From positions 1 to 64,000 of the forward strand of contig JAJDTP010000021.1 of NCBI GenBank assembly GCA_022827095.1: a DNA stretch of 64,000 nt, in the 5' to 3' direction. Both the position numbers and the translations under genes were made by a program. Of the stretch, positions 9,276-28,330 are shown piece after piece (position 1 is the first letter of the stretch; each line of letters begins with the position of its first letter). This stretch comes from Dehalococcoidia bacterium (GTDB taxonomy: Bacteria; Chloroflexota; Dehalococcoidia; Lucifugimonadales; UBA3495). The notes beneath the pieces were generated by a model that saw nothing but the letters and a program-made list of their open reading frames with translations, did not search any database and had not been told where the DNA came from.

Positions 9276-9950
9276 CTATCCCTCGAACACATACCCGAAT
9301 ATCCATGGACATATTACCAAAAAGAGCGCGTCGAAGACCACCAGCAGCGGGAGCCACCGGGTCCAGACTGCCTGCATCGGACCGCCTTGCAGAACCAGGG
9401 CGGTGGCTTCCACAGCGGCGATGATCACCGGAACAATCACCGGGAAAAAGAGCACGGGCAACAGGATTTCTCGAGACCGGGTTTGAGCCGCGATGGCCGC
9501 GAAAAATGTCCCTACCGTGGCAAACCCAATCGTGGCCAGCAGGATGATCAGCCCCAAAGTCGGGGACAGTGCCGGCAGGTCCAGCATGACGGCAAATACC
9601 GGCAGCAACACGCCCTCGATGACCAGCATGAACGCCAGCGTGCCCAGCATCTTTCCCAGGAACACGGCGTCGCGGCTGACCGGGGCGGCAAGCAGGCCAT
9701 CCAGCGCACCTTGCTCCTGTTCCCGCGCGAACGCCCGGTTCATCGCCAGCACTCCGACGAAACCATAAGCCACCCAGAGGAGTCCCGGCGCCGCCGGCGC
9801 CAGGCTGCCGGGCGTCCGGTTCAGTCCGAAATTGAACACGACAACGACGATGAGCCCGAAAATCAGGGCGGAAACGACGGTGTCGCGGGAACGAATCTCG
9901 AGCCGAACGTCTTTCCACGCTATGGCCAGGGTCGCGCTGAGCAGCCGCAT
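9276..9950 (-). CDS. ccmB: heme exporter protein CcmB
   Basis: AWKDVRLEIRSRDTVVSALIFGLIVVVVFNF..REQEQGALDGLLAAPVSRDAVFLGKMLG. Confidence 0.85.
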   Translation of the reverse strand: MRLLSATLAIAWKDVRLEIRSRDTVVSALIFGLIVVVVFNFGLNRTPGSLAPAAPGLLWVAYGFVGVLAMNRAFAREQEQGALDGLLAAPVSRDAVFLGKMLGTLAFMLVIEGVLLPVFAVMLDLPALSPTLGLIILLATIGFATVGTFFAAIAAQTRSREILLPVLFFPVIVPVIIAAVEATALVLQGGPMQAVWTRWLPLLVVFDALFLVICPWIFGYVFEG

Positions 9951-9974
9951 GGGCGACGATCCAATTGGGGCGTT

Positions 9975-10700
9975 TCAGCCGTGAGCGGCGCCGGGTCTTG
10001 ATGCCGATTGCGTGGGCAATGCGTTGCCATGTACAGGTGACTCTCCCGCCAATCTTCCCCGCTCCAGAATGAAAACGCGATCAGCCCAGGCCTGTCCGAT
10101 TTCGGAGCTGTGCGTGGTCAACAGAGCACTCTTACCCGACGTTGACCAATCTTTCAGGAGGTGGCCCAGGGACGCGACGGAATCGGCGTCGAGGCCCGAT
10201 TCCGGTTCGTCCAGCAGCAGGACCGCCGGCTCGTGCAGGATGGCGCGGGCTAGGGACAGGCGCTTTTGCATCCCATGAGACAAGGTGCGCACCCGGCGGT
10301 CCGCCCGGTCTGCGAGGTTCAATCGCTCGAGCACGCGGCCGATGCGGTGCGCGCTATCCTCGACGCCATAGAGTTTCGCGTAGAAAACCAGGTTTTCGCG
10401 GCAGGTCAGATCGCTGTAGAGCAGGGTCTGGTGACCGACGAACCCAACCAGGGTACGTGCCCGCCCGCCGGAACGACGCATCTGAAAGCCTGCGATGTGC
10501 GTGTCGCCGGCATCGGGGCGCGAAAGGCCGGCCAGGATACGCAACAGCGTGGTCTTTCCTGCCCCGTTTGGTCCGAAAAGCACCGCGGTCTGCCCCCAGG
10601 GCACCGAGATGTCGACCCCGCGCAGTACGCTCCGGTCGCCGTAATCCTTGCGCAGACCCGCGGCCGAGATAGCCGGCGAACCGCTCGATCCATGGCTCAT
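9975..10700 (-). CDS. ccmA: heme exporter ATP-binding protein CcmA
   Basis: FGPNGAGKTTLLRILAGL, TLSHGMQKRLSLARAILHEPAVLLLDEPESGLD. Confidence 0.9.
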   Translation of the reverse strand: MSHGSSGSPAISAAGLRKDYGDRSVLRGVDISVPWGQTAVLFGPNGAGKTTLLRILAGLSRPDAGDTHIAGFQMRRSGGRARTLVGFVGHQTLLYSDLTCRENLVFYAKLYGVEDSAHRIGRVLERLNLADRADRRVRTLSHGMQKRLSLARAILHEPAVLLLDEPESGLDADSVASLGHLLKDWSTSGKSALLTTHSSEIGQAWADRVFILERGRLAGESPVHGNALPTQSASRPGAAHG

Positions 10701-10709
10701 CCGATCGGT

Positions 10710-12323
10710 TCAGCGGTGATCCTCAAATCGTGCCCGGAGGACCTTTTTGTCGAACTTGCCCACACTGGTCTTGGGTATTTCGTCGATGAACACCACGTCA
10801 TCGGGCAGCCACCACCGGGCGAAGTCCGGCCGGATGAAGTCCAGGATGGTGTCCCTGGTCAACGGCCCCGACGCCTCGGACCTCGCAACCACGCACGCCA
10901 GCGGCCGCTCCTGCCACTGGGCATCTGGGATCGCGATGACGGCTGCTTCCAATACGTCGGGGTGGGCCATGATTGCGGATTCGAGATCCACGGAGGATAT
11001 CCACTCGCCGCCACTCTTGACCATGTCCTTGACTCGGTCGACGATCTGGATATAACCGTTGGCGTCGATGGTGGCGATGTCTCCGCTGTGATACCACCCG
11101 TCGATGAAGGTCTCCGCGCTGCGCTCGTCGTCGACGTATTCGTCGGCCACCCACGGGCCACGGAACCAAAGCTCCCCACGCTGTTCGCCGTCCCAGGCCA
11201 GGTCCTCGCCGTTCTCGTCGGCCAGCTTCATATCGATGCCCGGGGCAACGACGCCCTGGCTGGCGTTCAACTCCAGCCGCTGCTCGTCGGGAAGGTCGTC
11301 GAGCCAACTGCGCCGTCGGTTCACCGAGATCAGCGGGGCGGCCTCGGTCATACCGTAGGCGTGGACAATTTCGACACCCAATTGGTCGCGGTACGCCTGC
11401 AAGACGGCGAGAGGAACCGCCGAGCCTCCGCTGACCACCTGCCGCAACGAGGACAGGTCGTATTCGGCGCCGGAACGCTGGAGGTAGTCGAGAACGCCGA
11501 TCCAGATGGTCGGGACGCCGGCGCTGATGGTCACCCGCTCACGCTCGATCATCTCGCAAATCACGCGTGGGTCCGGCCGCACTCCCGGGAAAATCTGCGA
11601 CGCGCCGACCATGGTGGCCGCGTAGGGGAAGCCCCAGCAATTGGCGTGGAACATGGGCACGATGGCCATGATGCGGTCACGTTCCGAAACGGCCAGCATG
11701 TCGGCGGTAGCTGCGGTCATTGAGTGGAGGTACACGGCCCGGTGGGAGTAGGCTACGCCCTTGGGCAGGCCGGTGGTGGCCGAGGTGTAGCAGAGGCCCA
11801 TGGTGGAGTATTCGTCCACATCAGCCGGCCGATACTCGGGTGATGCCGCGGCCAGCAGGGTTTCATAACACAGTGCGCCAGACAGCGACGTTGCCATCTC
11901 ACTGGAATCACCGAGGATGACGAAATGTTGCACCGAGGTCAGACGGTCGGCTATGGCCTCAATCAAAGGAGCCAGGTCCGGATCAATCAGCAGTACCTTG
12001 TCGCCCGCGTGGTTGATGATGTACGCCATGTCGTCCGGCGCCAACCGAATGTTGATGGTGTGCGTAACCGCGCCGATGGTGGCCGGAGCGAAATACGCCT
12101 CCAGGTGGCGGTAGGTATTCCAGGCGAACGTGCCGACCCGATCCCCGGGGCCGACTCCCAATTCCCGCAGGGCATTGCCCAGGCGCGAGGTACGCTCGAA
12201 CATTTCAGCGTATGTATATCGGTGGGTGCACTCACCGACCCGCGTGGCGATTTCCTTGTTGGGGAAGTGGATCGCCGCGCGCTCCAAAATGCGGTTGGCC
12301 AGCAATTCATAATGCATCGTCAT
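10710..12323 (-). CDS. long/medium-chain fatty acyl-CoA synthetase (AMP-binding)
   Basis: YTSATTGLPKGVAYSHRA, YGMTEAAPL, GWYHSGDIATIDANGYIQIVDRVKDMVKSGGEWIS; start at MTMHYELLAN with AGGAGA upstream. Confidence 0.9.
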   Translation of the reverse strand: MTMHYELLANRILERAAIHFPNKEIATRVGECTHRYTYAEMFERTSRLGNALRELGVGPGDRVGTFAWNTYRHLEAYFAPATIGAVTHTINIRLAPDDMAYIINHAGDKVLLIDPDLAPLIEAIADRLTSVQHFVILGDSSEMATSLSGALCYETLLAAASPEYRPADVDEYSTMGLCYTSATTGLPKGVAYSHRAVYLHSMTAATADMLAVSERDRIMAIVPMFHANCWGFPYAATMVGASQIFPGVRPDPRVICEMIERERVTISAGVPTIWIGVLDYLQRSGAEYDLSSLRQVVSGGSAVPLAVLQAYRDQLGVEIVHAYGMTEAAPLISVNRRRSWLDDLPDEQRLELNASQGVVAPGIDMKLADENGEDLAWDGEQRGELWFRGPWVADEYVDDERSAETFIDGWYHSGDIATIDANGYIQIVDRVKDMVKSGGEWISSVDLESAIMAHPDVLEAAVIAIPDAQWQERPLACVVARSEASGPLTRDTILDFIRPDFARWWLPDDVVFIDEIPKTSVGKFDKKVLRARFEDHR

Positions 12324-12448
12324 AGCGAATCTCCTGTCATGGGTCTCGCTGGGTGCATGATGTCGGGTCCGGTAGTCTTGGTATCGAGTGGATAAGGGAG
12401 ACGGTTCGAGCCCTCGGAATCTAGATGGTTCCCAGGACAACGGGCCGC

Positions 12449-13243
12449 TCACGGATGCTTGATGCTGACGCCGCCGTCGATGGCCCAGGTCTGGCCGGTA
12501 ACGTAGGAGGCGGCCGGCGACGCGAGATATACGGCCAGGTATCCAACCTCGATGAGACGGCCCACCCGGGCGATTGGGATAGTCTCGCCGGCAGACGCGT
12601 CACGGGCGGCAAATGCCTCTTCGGACATCTGCTCCGGGTCAGGAAAGGTTCCCGGGGCAATGGCGTTACAGCGGATGCCGAAAGGCGCCCACTCTTGCGC
12701 CACGCACTCGGTGAACCGCATGAGGCCGGCCTTGGCGGCGTCGTAGGCAGCCGACATCGGGCGCCCGCGAAACGAGGCCCACCCACTGATGTTGATGACG
12801 TTGCCCTGCCCTCGCTCCAGCAGGTGCGGACCCACGGCCCGGCAACCCTGGAAAGCCTCGGTCAGATTGATATCGACGATGCTGTGCCACTCCGCCTCGG
12901 TCATGCCGGGGATATCGCTTCCGGGGAGTTGCGCCACCGGTTTGCGAATGGCATCACCCACGCAATTAATGAGAGTGTCGATATGGCCGAACTCGGCGAT
13001 GGTACGTTCCACAATGGCGTCGGTGTCGTCAGCGGTGGTGGCGTCCCCGGTGAGCGGCAGGCAAGTCCTGCCCATAGCCCTGATCTCCTCGGCAACGCGA
13101 TTCACGCCGGTGGGGGTCAAGCCGGTCACGGCTACATCTGCGCCGGCTTGCGCGAACGCCAGCGCGATACCTTTGCCAATGCCACGACCCGCGCCAACCA
13201 GCAGCACCTTCTGGCCGCTGACGTCGAATATTTCCAAGCTCAT
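12449..13243 (-). CDS. SDR family oxidoreductase
   Basis: VLLVGAGRGIGKGIALAFAQAGADVAVTG, NISGWASFRGRPMSAAYDAAKAGLMRFTECVAQEWAPFGIRCNAIAPG. Confidence 0.88.
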   Translation of the reverse strand: MSLEIFDVSGQKVLLVGAGRGIGKGIALAFAQAGADVAVTGLTPTGVNRVAEEIRAMGRTCLPLTGDATTADDTDAIVERTIAEFGHIDTLINCVGDAIRKPVAQLPGSDIPGMTEAEWHSIVDINLTEAFQGCRAVGPHLLERGQGNVINISGWASFRGRPMSAAYDAAKAGLMRFTECVAQEWAPFGIRCNAIAPGTFPDPEQMSEEAFAARDASAGETIPIARVGRLIEVGYLAVYLASPAASYVTGQTWAIDGGVSIKHP

Positions 13244-13499
13244 TTACCCACTCCTCCCGTGTCCAACGCACCGTAGTGATAGGGAACATCATGGTGCCAC
13301 ACTGATGGATACACAGCAACCGTGACCCTGCGGTCACGTGCGCCGTGATCGGTTTTGCCAATCCGCGAGCGATCAGGTGATGCCCACCTTGAACAACTGA
13401 GCGGAGGCGCGCCGCGCGGTAGCCAAGTTGGCAAGAGGTTTGCCCCGTGTGCGCTATAGCGTCCGGCGTGGCGGATGACGACGGGGATGGGGTAAAATC

Positions 13500-13925
13500 G
13501 TGCAACGCGTTTCCTACCTGGTTTGCGAGGTGCCAGACATGCCCAGGGACAGTAACCGGGTCGTGCACCCGCCGGAAGGATGGACGAATTCGCTGACCGC
13601 GGAATACGTGGGTGCGGACCAATTTGGCAACGGCGAGGTTTACGACGCTGACATCGACGGAGTTCCGCTGATCCGCCTGATTTACGATGAACGCGACGAG
13701 GAAATCACGGTCAGGTGCCTGCGCTGCGAGCCACGATCTCAGGCTGCTGGGCGTTACACCGCATACCCCATGATCGGTATCGTAAGCATCAACGCGACGG
13801 CTTTGCTGGTTCCCATGAACACCCCGCGCATCATGCGGCACCTGGCGGACAGGCACGAGGAAACGCTCGACGACATGAACGATGTCGATTTCTTCAATAG
13901 TCTGCTGGACATTTGCGGACTGTGA
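13500..13925 (+). CDS. hypothetical protein (141 aa)
   Basis: Open frame with coding-like composition, not overlapped by another CDS; alternative start MPRDSNR. Confidence 0.55.
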   Translation: MQRVSYLVCEVPDMPRDSNRVVHPPEGWTNSLTAEYVGADQFGNGEVYDADIDGVPLIRLIYDERDEEITVRCLRCEPRSQAAGRYTAYPMIGIVSINATALLVPMNTPRIMRHLADRHEETLDDMNDVDFFNSLLDICGL

Positions 13926-13970
13926 CGCGAGTCTCGACAACTGGAGATTGGACCGTCGGGAGGTAACCCC

Positions 13971-15521
13971 TTGCAGTATGACTACATAATCGTCGGCGGA
14001 GGCTCAGCCGGGTGTGCGCTGGCGTCCCGACTGACCGAGGACCCCAACGTGTCGGTCCTGCTCCTCGAAGCCGGCCCGGACTACCCCGATTTTGAGCACC
14101 TGCCCATCGATCTGAAGAACGGCAATAACATGTGGCGGTCCGCGTACGGCCCGCACAGTTGGGGATACCTGGCCAAGGGGACGCCCCAGCAGGAAGAGCC
14201 CATCATCATCCCGCGCGGCAAGGCAATGGGCGGTTCTTCCAGCATCAACGGCCAGGTGTTCTTTCGAGGGGTGCCCGAGGACTACGACAACTGGGCCATC
14301 TGGGGGAACGACGAATGGTCGTTCACCAAGGTCCTGCCCTATTTCCGCCACCTGGAAAACGACCTGGACTTCGGCGGCGACGACTTCCACGGCAACTCGG
14401 GCCCCATACCCGTGCGTCGCTACAAGCGCCACGAATGGCTGCCCGTTGCCGAGGCGTTCTACGACACCTGCCGGGACCTGGGGTTCCCTGAAGACCCCGA
14501 TCAGAACCATCCCGACTCGGTCGGCGTCGCGGCGCGTCCCTTGAACAACATCGACGGGGTCCGGATGAGCACCTCGTTGACCTATCTTTCCCTGGCCCGC
14601 CATCGCATGAACCTCACGGTGCGGGGCAACGTAGTGACCCGGCGGGTGCTCTTTGAAAACAAGACCGCCGTGGGCGTTGAGGCAGAGAGCGGCGGCGACA
14701 TTTTTGAGGTGTACGGCGACCAGATCATCCTGAGCGCCGGGGCCATCGGGTCTCCCCAGATACTGTTGCTGTCAGGCGTCGGCCCGGCCGACCATCTCCA
14801 CGAAATGGGAATACCCCTGGTGCACGAGCTCACCGGCGTTGGCGAGAACCTGCGGGACCACCCGGCGGTGTTCAGCCTGTTTCGCGGGGTGGGCGACCCA
14901 CCGGACCTGGACGCTCCCAGCATCCAGGTAGCGCTGCGGTACAGCCCGGAGGGCACCGGCACGCGCGGCGACATCCAACTCTCGCCGCTCCTGATGACCA
15001 GCGAACATCGCCCGGCCAGCGTGAATATCGAAACGGACGACTTCCACTTCGGCTTCAGCGCGGCCCTCCAGAACGCTGCCACCGCTGGGCGCCTGCGCCT
15101 GGCATCTACCGACCCTCACGTCCAACCGGACCTGTTCTACGACTACCTGTCCGACCCGGTCGACCGCCAGCGTTTGCGCGCGGCGGTGCGGTTGGGTCTG
15201 CAAATCGCAGAGCAGCCCACGTTCCGGGAGTTCGTCGCCGAGCGGCTGTCGCCCACTGACGAGGACCTGGCATCCAACGCCGCGTTGGACCAGTGGATGT
15301 TGCGGAATGCCTACACCCAGCACCACTCGTCGGGAACGTGCAAGATGGGCCCCGGCTCGGACCTGGACGCTGTGGTCGACCAGTATTGCCGGGTCTACGG
15401 TATGGAGAACATCCGCGTGGTCGACGCCTCGGTGATGCCCGACGTGATCCGCGCCAACACCAACGCTACGACGATCATGATAGCCGAGCGCGTGGCGGAC
15501 TTCATCAAAGACGGCAAGTGA
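13971..15521 (+). CDS. GMC family FAD-dependent oxidoreductase (choline dehydrogenase-like)
   Basis: YIIVGGGSAGCALASRLTEDP, GGSSSINGQVFFRGVPEDYD, VVDASVMPDVIRANTNATTIMIAER. Confidence 0.92.
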   Translation: MQYDYIIVGGGSAGCALASRLTEDPNVSVLLLEAGPDYPDFEHLPIDLKNGNNMWRSAYGPHSWGYLAKGTPQQEEPIIIPRGKAMGGSSSINGQVFFRGVPEDYDNWAIWGNDEWSFTKVLPYFRHLENDLDFGGDDFHGNSGPIPVRRYKRHEWLPVAEAFYDTCRDLGFPEDPDQNHPDSVGVAARPLNNIDGVRMSTSLTYLSLARHRMNLTVRGNVVTRRVLFENKTAVGVEAESGGDIFEVYGDQIILSAGAIGSPQILLLSGVGPADHLHEMGIPLVHELTGVGENLRDHPAVFSLFRGVGDPPDLDAPSIQVALRYSPEGTGTRGDIQLSPLLMTSEHRPASVNIETDDFHFGFSAALQNAATAGRLRLASTDPHVQPDLFYDYLSDPVDRQRLRAAVRLGLQIAEQPTFREFVAERLSPTDEDLASNAALDQWMLRNAYTQHHSSGTCKMGPGSDLDAVVDQYCRVYGMENIRVVDASVMPDVIRANTNATTIMIAERVADFIKDGK

Positions 15522-15572
15522 CTCCAGCCTTTCGGATGTCCGACGCGCGCGCCATTATTCACAACACCACAA

Positions 15573-15648
15573 CCAAAGCAACAGAGGACGGCACCAAGCG
15601 ATGACTACTTCCAAAGCAACAGAGGACGGCACCAAGCGATGACTACTT
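15573..15648 (+). repeat. perfect 38-bp tandem duplication covering the translation start of fumC
   Basis: CCAAAGCAACAGAGGACGGCACCAAGCGATGACTACTT at 15573-15610 and 15611-15648. Confidence 0.95.
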
Positions 15649-17054
15649 CGGCAACTCGCATCGAACGCGATTCCATGGGTGAGATGGAAGTCCCCGCCGA
15701 CGCTCTTTACGGCGCGTCGACCATGCGGGCGGTTTTGAACTTCCCCATCAGCGACCTGCGCTTCCCCCGGCAGTTCATACGGGCCCTGGGGCTGATCAAG
15801 CTGGCCGCCGCCCAGACCAACATGGCGTTGGGCGTCCTGGATCCAACGGTTGGCAACGCCATTGTCCAGGCAGCCCAGGAGGTGGCGGACGGCAAGCACG
15901 ACGACCATTTCGTGTTGGACATCTTCCAGACCGGGTCGGGCACGTCGACCAACACCAACGCGAACGAGGTGATCGCCAACCGGGCCTCGCAAATCTTGGG
16001 CGGCGACCTGGGTTCGCGGCTGGTGCATCCCAACGACAACGTCAACCTGGGCCAATCTTCCAACGACGTAATCCCGACGGCAATTCACCTGGCGGCCCTC
16101 CTGGGCTTGAAAGAAGACCTGGCGCCGGCGCTGGAAACGCTGCAATCGGCATTGCAGGCGAAAGCCGACGAGTTCTGGCCGATCATCAAGACGGGCAGGA
16201 CCCACCTGCAGGACGCGACTCCGGTGCGCCTGGGCCAGGAATTCAGTGGTTACGCCGGTCAGGCGCAGTACAGCGTCACGCGGGTGCGCCGGGCCCAGGA
16301 AGCCCTGTCGGAGGTGGCTCTGGGTGGCACCGCAGTCGGCACGGGCGTCAACACCCACCCGGAATTCTCGCAACGAACCTGCGCGAAGTTGTCAGAGATT
16401 GCCGGTGTTTCCATTCGCGAGACGAGCAACCACTTCCAGGCGCAATCCGCTCTGGACGGCATCGTCGAGGCCAGCGGCCAGTTGAAGACCGTCGCCATCA
16501 GCCTGCACAAGATCGCCAATGACATCCGGTTCCTCGGGTGCGGGCCACGCGCCGGCTTAGGTGAAATCAACGTCCCGGAGGTGCAGCCAGGCAGCAGCAT
16601 CATGCCGGGCAAGGTCAACCCGGTAATTTCGGAGTCGGTGATCCAAGTCGCGGCGCACGTTGTGGGCAACGACGCGGCGGTCGCCCTGGCCGGCGCTGGC
16701 GGATATTTCGAGCTGAACACGATGATGCCGCTGGCGGCGTACAACCTCCTGCAGTCGGTTTCGCTGCTTGCCACCTCGGCGGCCAATTTCGCCGACCAGT
16801 GCGTGGTCGGAATCACGGCGACGGATACCGGACCGGCGATGGTGGAGAAAGGTCTGATGCTGGGAACTGCATTGGCCCCGTCCATCGGCTACGACGCGGC
16901 TGCGGGTATCGCCAAGAAAGCCGCCGAAACAGGCGGCACGATTCGGGAGATCGCGCGCAGCGACACCTCCCTCAGCGAGGCCGAACTCGACGCTCTGCTC
17001 AATCCGGAAGACATGACCAAGCCCAGTCTCGAAGTCAGGGGCGGCGGCGGTTAG
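15639..17054 (+). CDS. fumC: class II fumarate hydratase
   Basis: GSGTSTNTNANEVIANRA, GRTHLQDATPVRLGQEFSGY, GSSIMPGKVNPVISE. Confidence 0.93.
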   Translation: MTTSATRIERDSMGEMEVPADALYGASTMRAVLNFPISDLRFPRQFIRALGLIKLAAAQTNMALGVLDPTVGNAIVQAAQEVADGKHDDHFVLDIFQTGSGTSTNTNANEVIANRASQILGGDLGSRLVHPNDNVNLGQSSNDVIPTAIHLAALLGLKEDLAPALETLQSALQAKADEFWPIIKTGRTHLQDATPVRLGQEFSGYAGQAQYSVTRVRRAQEALSEVALGGTAVGTGVNTHPEFSQRTCAKLSEIAGVSIRETSNHFQAQSALDGIVEASGQLKTVAISLHKIANDIRFLGCGPRAGLGEINVPEVQPGSSIMPGKVNPVISESVIQVAAHVVGNDAAVALAGAGGYFELNTMMPLAAYNLLQSVSLLATSAANFADQCVVGITATDTGPAMVEKGLMLGTALAPSIGYDAAAGIAKKAAETGGTIREIARSDTSLSEAELDALLNPEDMTKPSLEVRGGGG

Positions 17055-17116
17055 AAATGAACGTGGGTTACCGATAACGCTTGGGATTGCCCCCGGCGGG
17101 AACCGTTCCGGACGGG

Positions 17117-17153
17117 GGTGATTCCGTGGGAAGCCGCTTCCCACGGAATCACC
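17117..17153. repeat. long hairpin (17-bp perfect arms)
   Basis: GGTGATTCCGTGGGAAG-CCG-CTTCCCACGGAATCACC; no U-tract. Confidence 0.7.
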
Positions 17154-17263
17154 AATTGTGTATCCCGCGCACAATTCGCTACGGTGAAGTCTGACGACAC
17201 CAGCCCGGGATGGCTATGGGTCCTAATAAACCCGATTTAGCGCGAACTAATGAAGGTTTCGCA

Positions 17264-17293
17264 TTGACAAATGCGGTCAAAATCAGGTAGTAT
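17264..17293 (+). promoter_or_regulatory. sigma70-like promoter of rpoBC
   Basis: TTGACA - 18 nt - TAGTAT, about 200 nt upstream of rpoB. Confidence 0.55.
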
Positions 17294-17492
17294 CGTAGGA
17301 CGTTTCATATATGCGAAGAATGCTAATCGCCTTGATTTTTTGAAGTTCCGCCTGCTCCCTCAGTTCTAACTGGCCCATTGATGCGGCTTGCCGGCAGCGG
17401 TAGGCCGTGTCTTCGTGTCTGCTCGTGGACTAACGAGGAGCAGGCAAAATTTCGTTAACCACCCACCGCGCACCCGTCAGGAGGGTCGTTTC

Positions 17493-22052
<4,560 letters not shown>

Positions 22053-22055
22053 ATT

Positions 22056-27263
<5,208 letters not shown>

Positions 27264-27288
27264 TCGGCAAACAACCCGCACTGACCAG

Positions 27289-27317
27289 GTAGGGGCGAAC
27301 CAAAAATTCGCCCCTAC
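27289..27317. repeat. GTAGGGGCGAA hairpin (dispersed repeat family, possible terminator)
   Basis: GTAGGGGCGAA-CCAAAAA-TTCGCCCCTAC. Confidence 0.75.
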
Positions 27318-27320
27318 TTC

Positions 27321-28325
27321 ATGCTGAGTGAGACCATGCAAGCGATGGATCTGTGCGTCAATCTGGCGCCGTGCAAACCTGATGGATTGTTTCTGAGCAA
27401 CCCGGTCATGATAGCGTCGGGTACCTTCGGATACGACGGGTACGGGCGCGGGCTGGCTCCGGACGCTCCGCTGGCATCCCTGGGCGCGGTATTGCCCAAG
27501 ACTTTCACCCGCAACCCGCGACTGGGCAACCCGGAACCGCGCTGGTTTCCCGCATCCTTCCGCGAAGGACTGGAAGCAGGCGAAACCACGTTGCTGAACT
27601 CGGTCGGCCTGACCAATCCCGGGATCGAAGCCGCGATGGCAGAATTGGCTCCACAATGGGTGGAATTGGACTCAAACATCGTGATCAGCATCGCCGGCGA
27701 CACGCCCGAGCAGTGGGAGGAGATGGCCTCGTTCACCCGAGGGGTGAAGGGGTTTTCGGCGATTGAACTGAACCTCAGTTGCCCCAACGTGGACGACGGC
27801 GCGATGTTCAGCCATCACCCGAGACTGACGGAGGCGGCCGTGAGCGGAGTCCGCCGCCAAACGGATTTGCCGATATGGGCCAAACTGTCACCCAACGTGC
27901 CGGACATCACTGAGGTCGCCAGCACTGCGGTGGAGGCCGGCTGCGACGCCCTTACTATTTCGAACACCATCCCGGCGATGCACGTCGACGTGGAGACGGG
28001 GCAGGCGGTGCTGGGCACCGGGTATGGCGGATTGTCGGGCCCGGCTTTGCGTCCCATCGCCATGGCGCTGGTGCATAAGGCGGCTCAGGCGGTGGACGTT
28101 CCCATCATAGGCGTGGGAGGCATCATGACCGGGCAGCACGCGGCCGAGTTCCTTATGGCCGGCGCCACCGCGGTCCAGATCGGCAGCGCGAACCTGGCGG
28201 ACCTGAACGCCCCGTTCCGCATATTGGCCGAACTCGAAGAACTGCTCGCCCGCTGGGAAGTCGAAAGCGTGCGCCAGATCATCGGCGCCACCTGGTGGGA
28301 CACACCGCCAGGGTCGCCGGACTAG
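27321..28325 (+). CDS. pyrD: dihydroorotate dehydrogenase-like protein
   Basis: LSNPVMIASGTFGY, IAGDTPEQWEEMASFTRGVKGFSAIELNLSCPN, WAKLSPNV, IIGVGGIMTGQHAAEFLMAGATAVQIGSA. Confidence 0.85.
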   Translation: MLSETMQAMDLCVNLAPCKPDGLFLSNPVMIASGTFGYDGYGRGLAPDAPLASLGAVLPKTFTRNPRLGNPEPRWFPASFREGLEAGETTLLNSVGLTNPGIEAAMAELAPQWVELDSNIVISIAGDTPEQWEEMASFTRGVKGFSAIELNLSCPNVDDGAMFSHHPRLTEAAVSGVRRQTDLPIWAKLSPNVPDITEVASTAVEAGCDALTISNTIPAMHVDVETGQAVLGTGYGGLSGPALRPIAMALVHKAAQAVDVPIIGVGGIMTGQHAAEFLMAGATAVQIGSANLADLNAPFRILAELEELLARWEVESVRQIIGATWWDTPPGSPD

Positions 28326-28330
28326 GCGAA

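Noticed and set aside
10266-11723. 485-aa plus-strand ORF
   Set aside because: Antisense to ccmA and acyl-CoA synthetase, both with clear motifs
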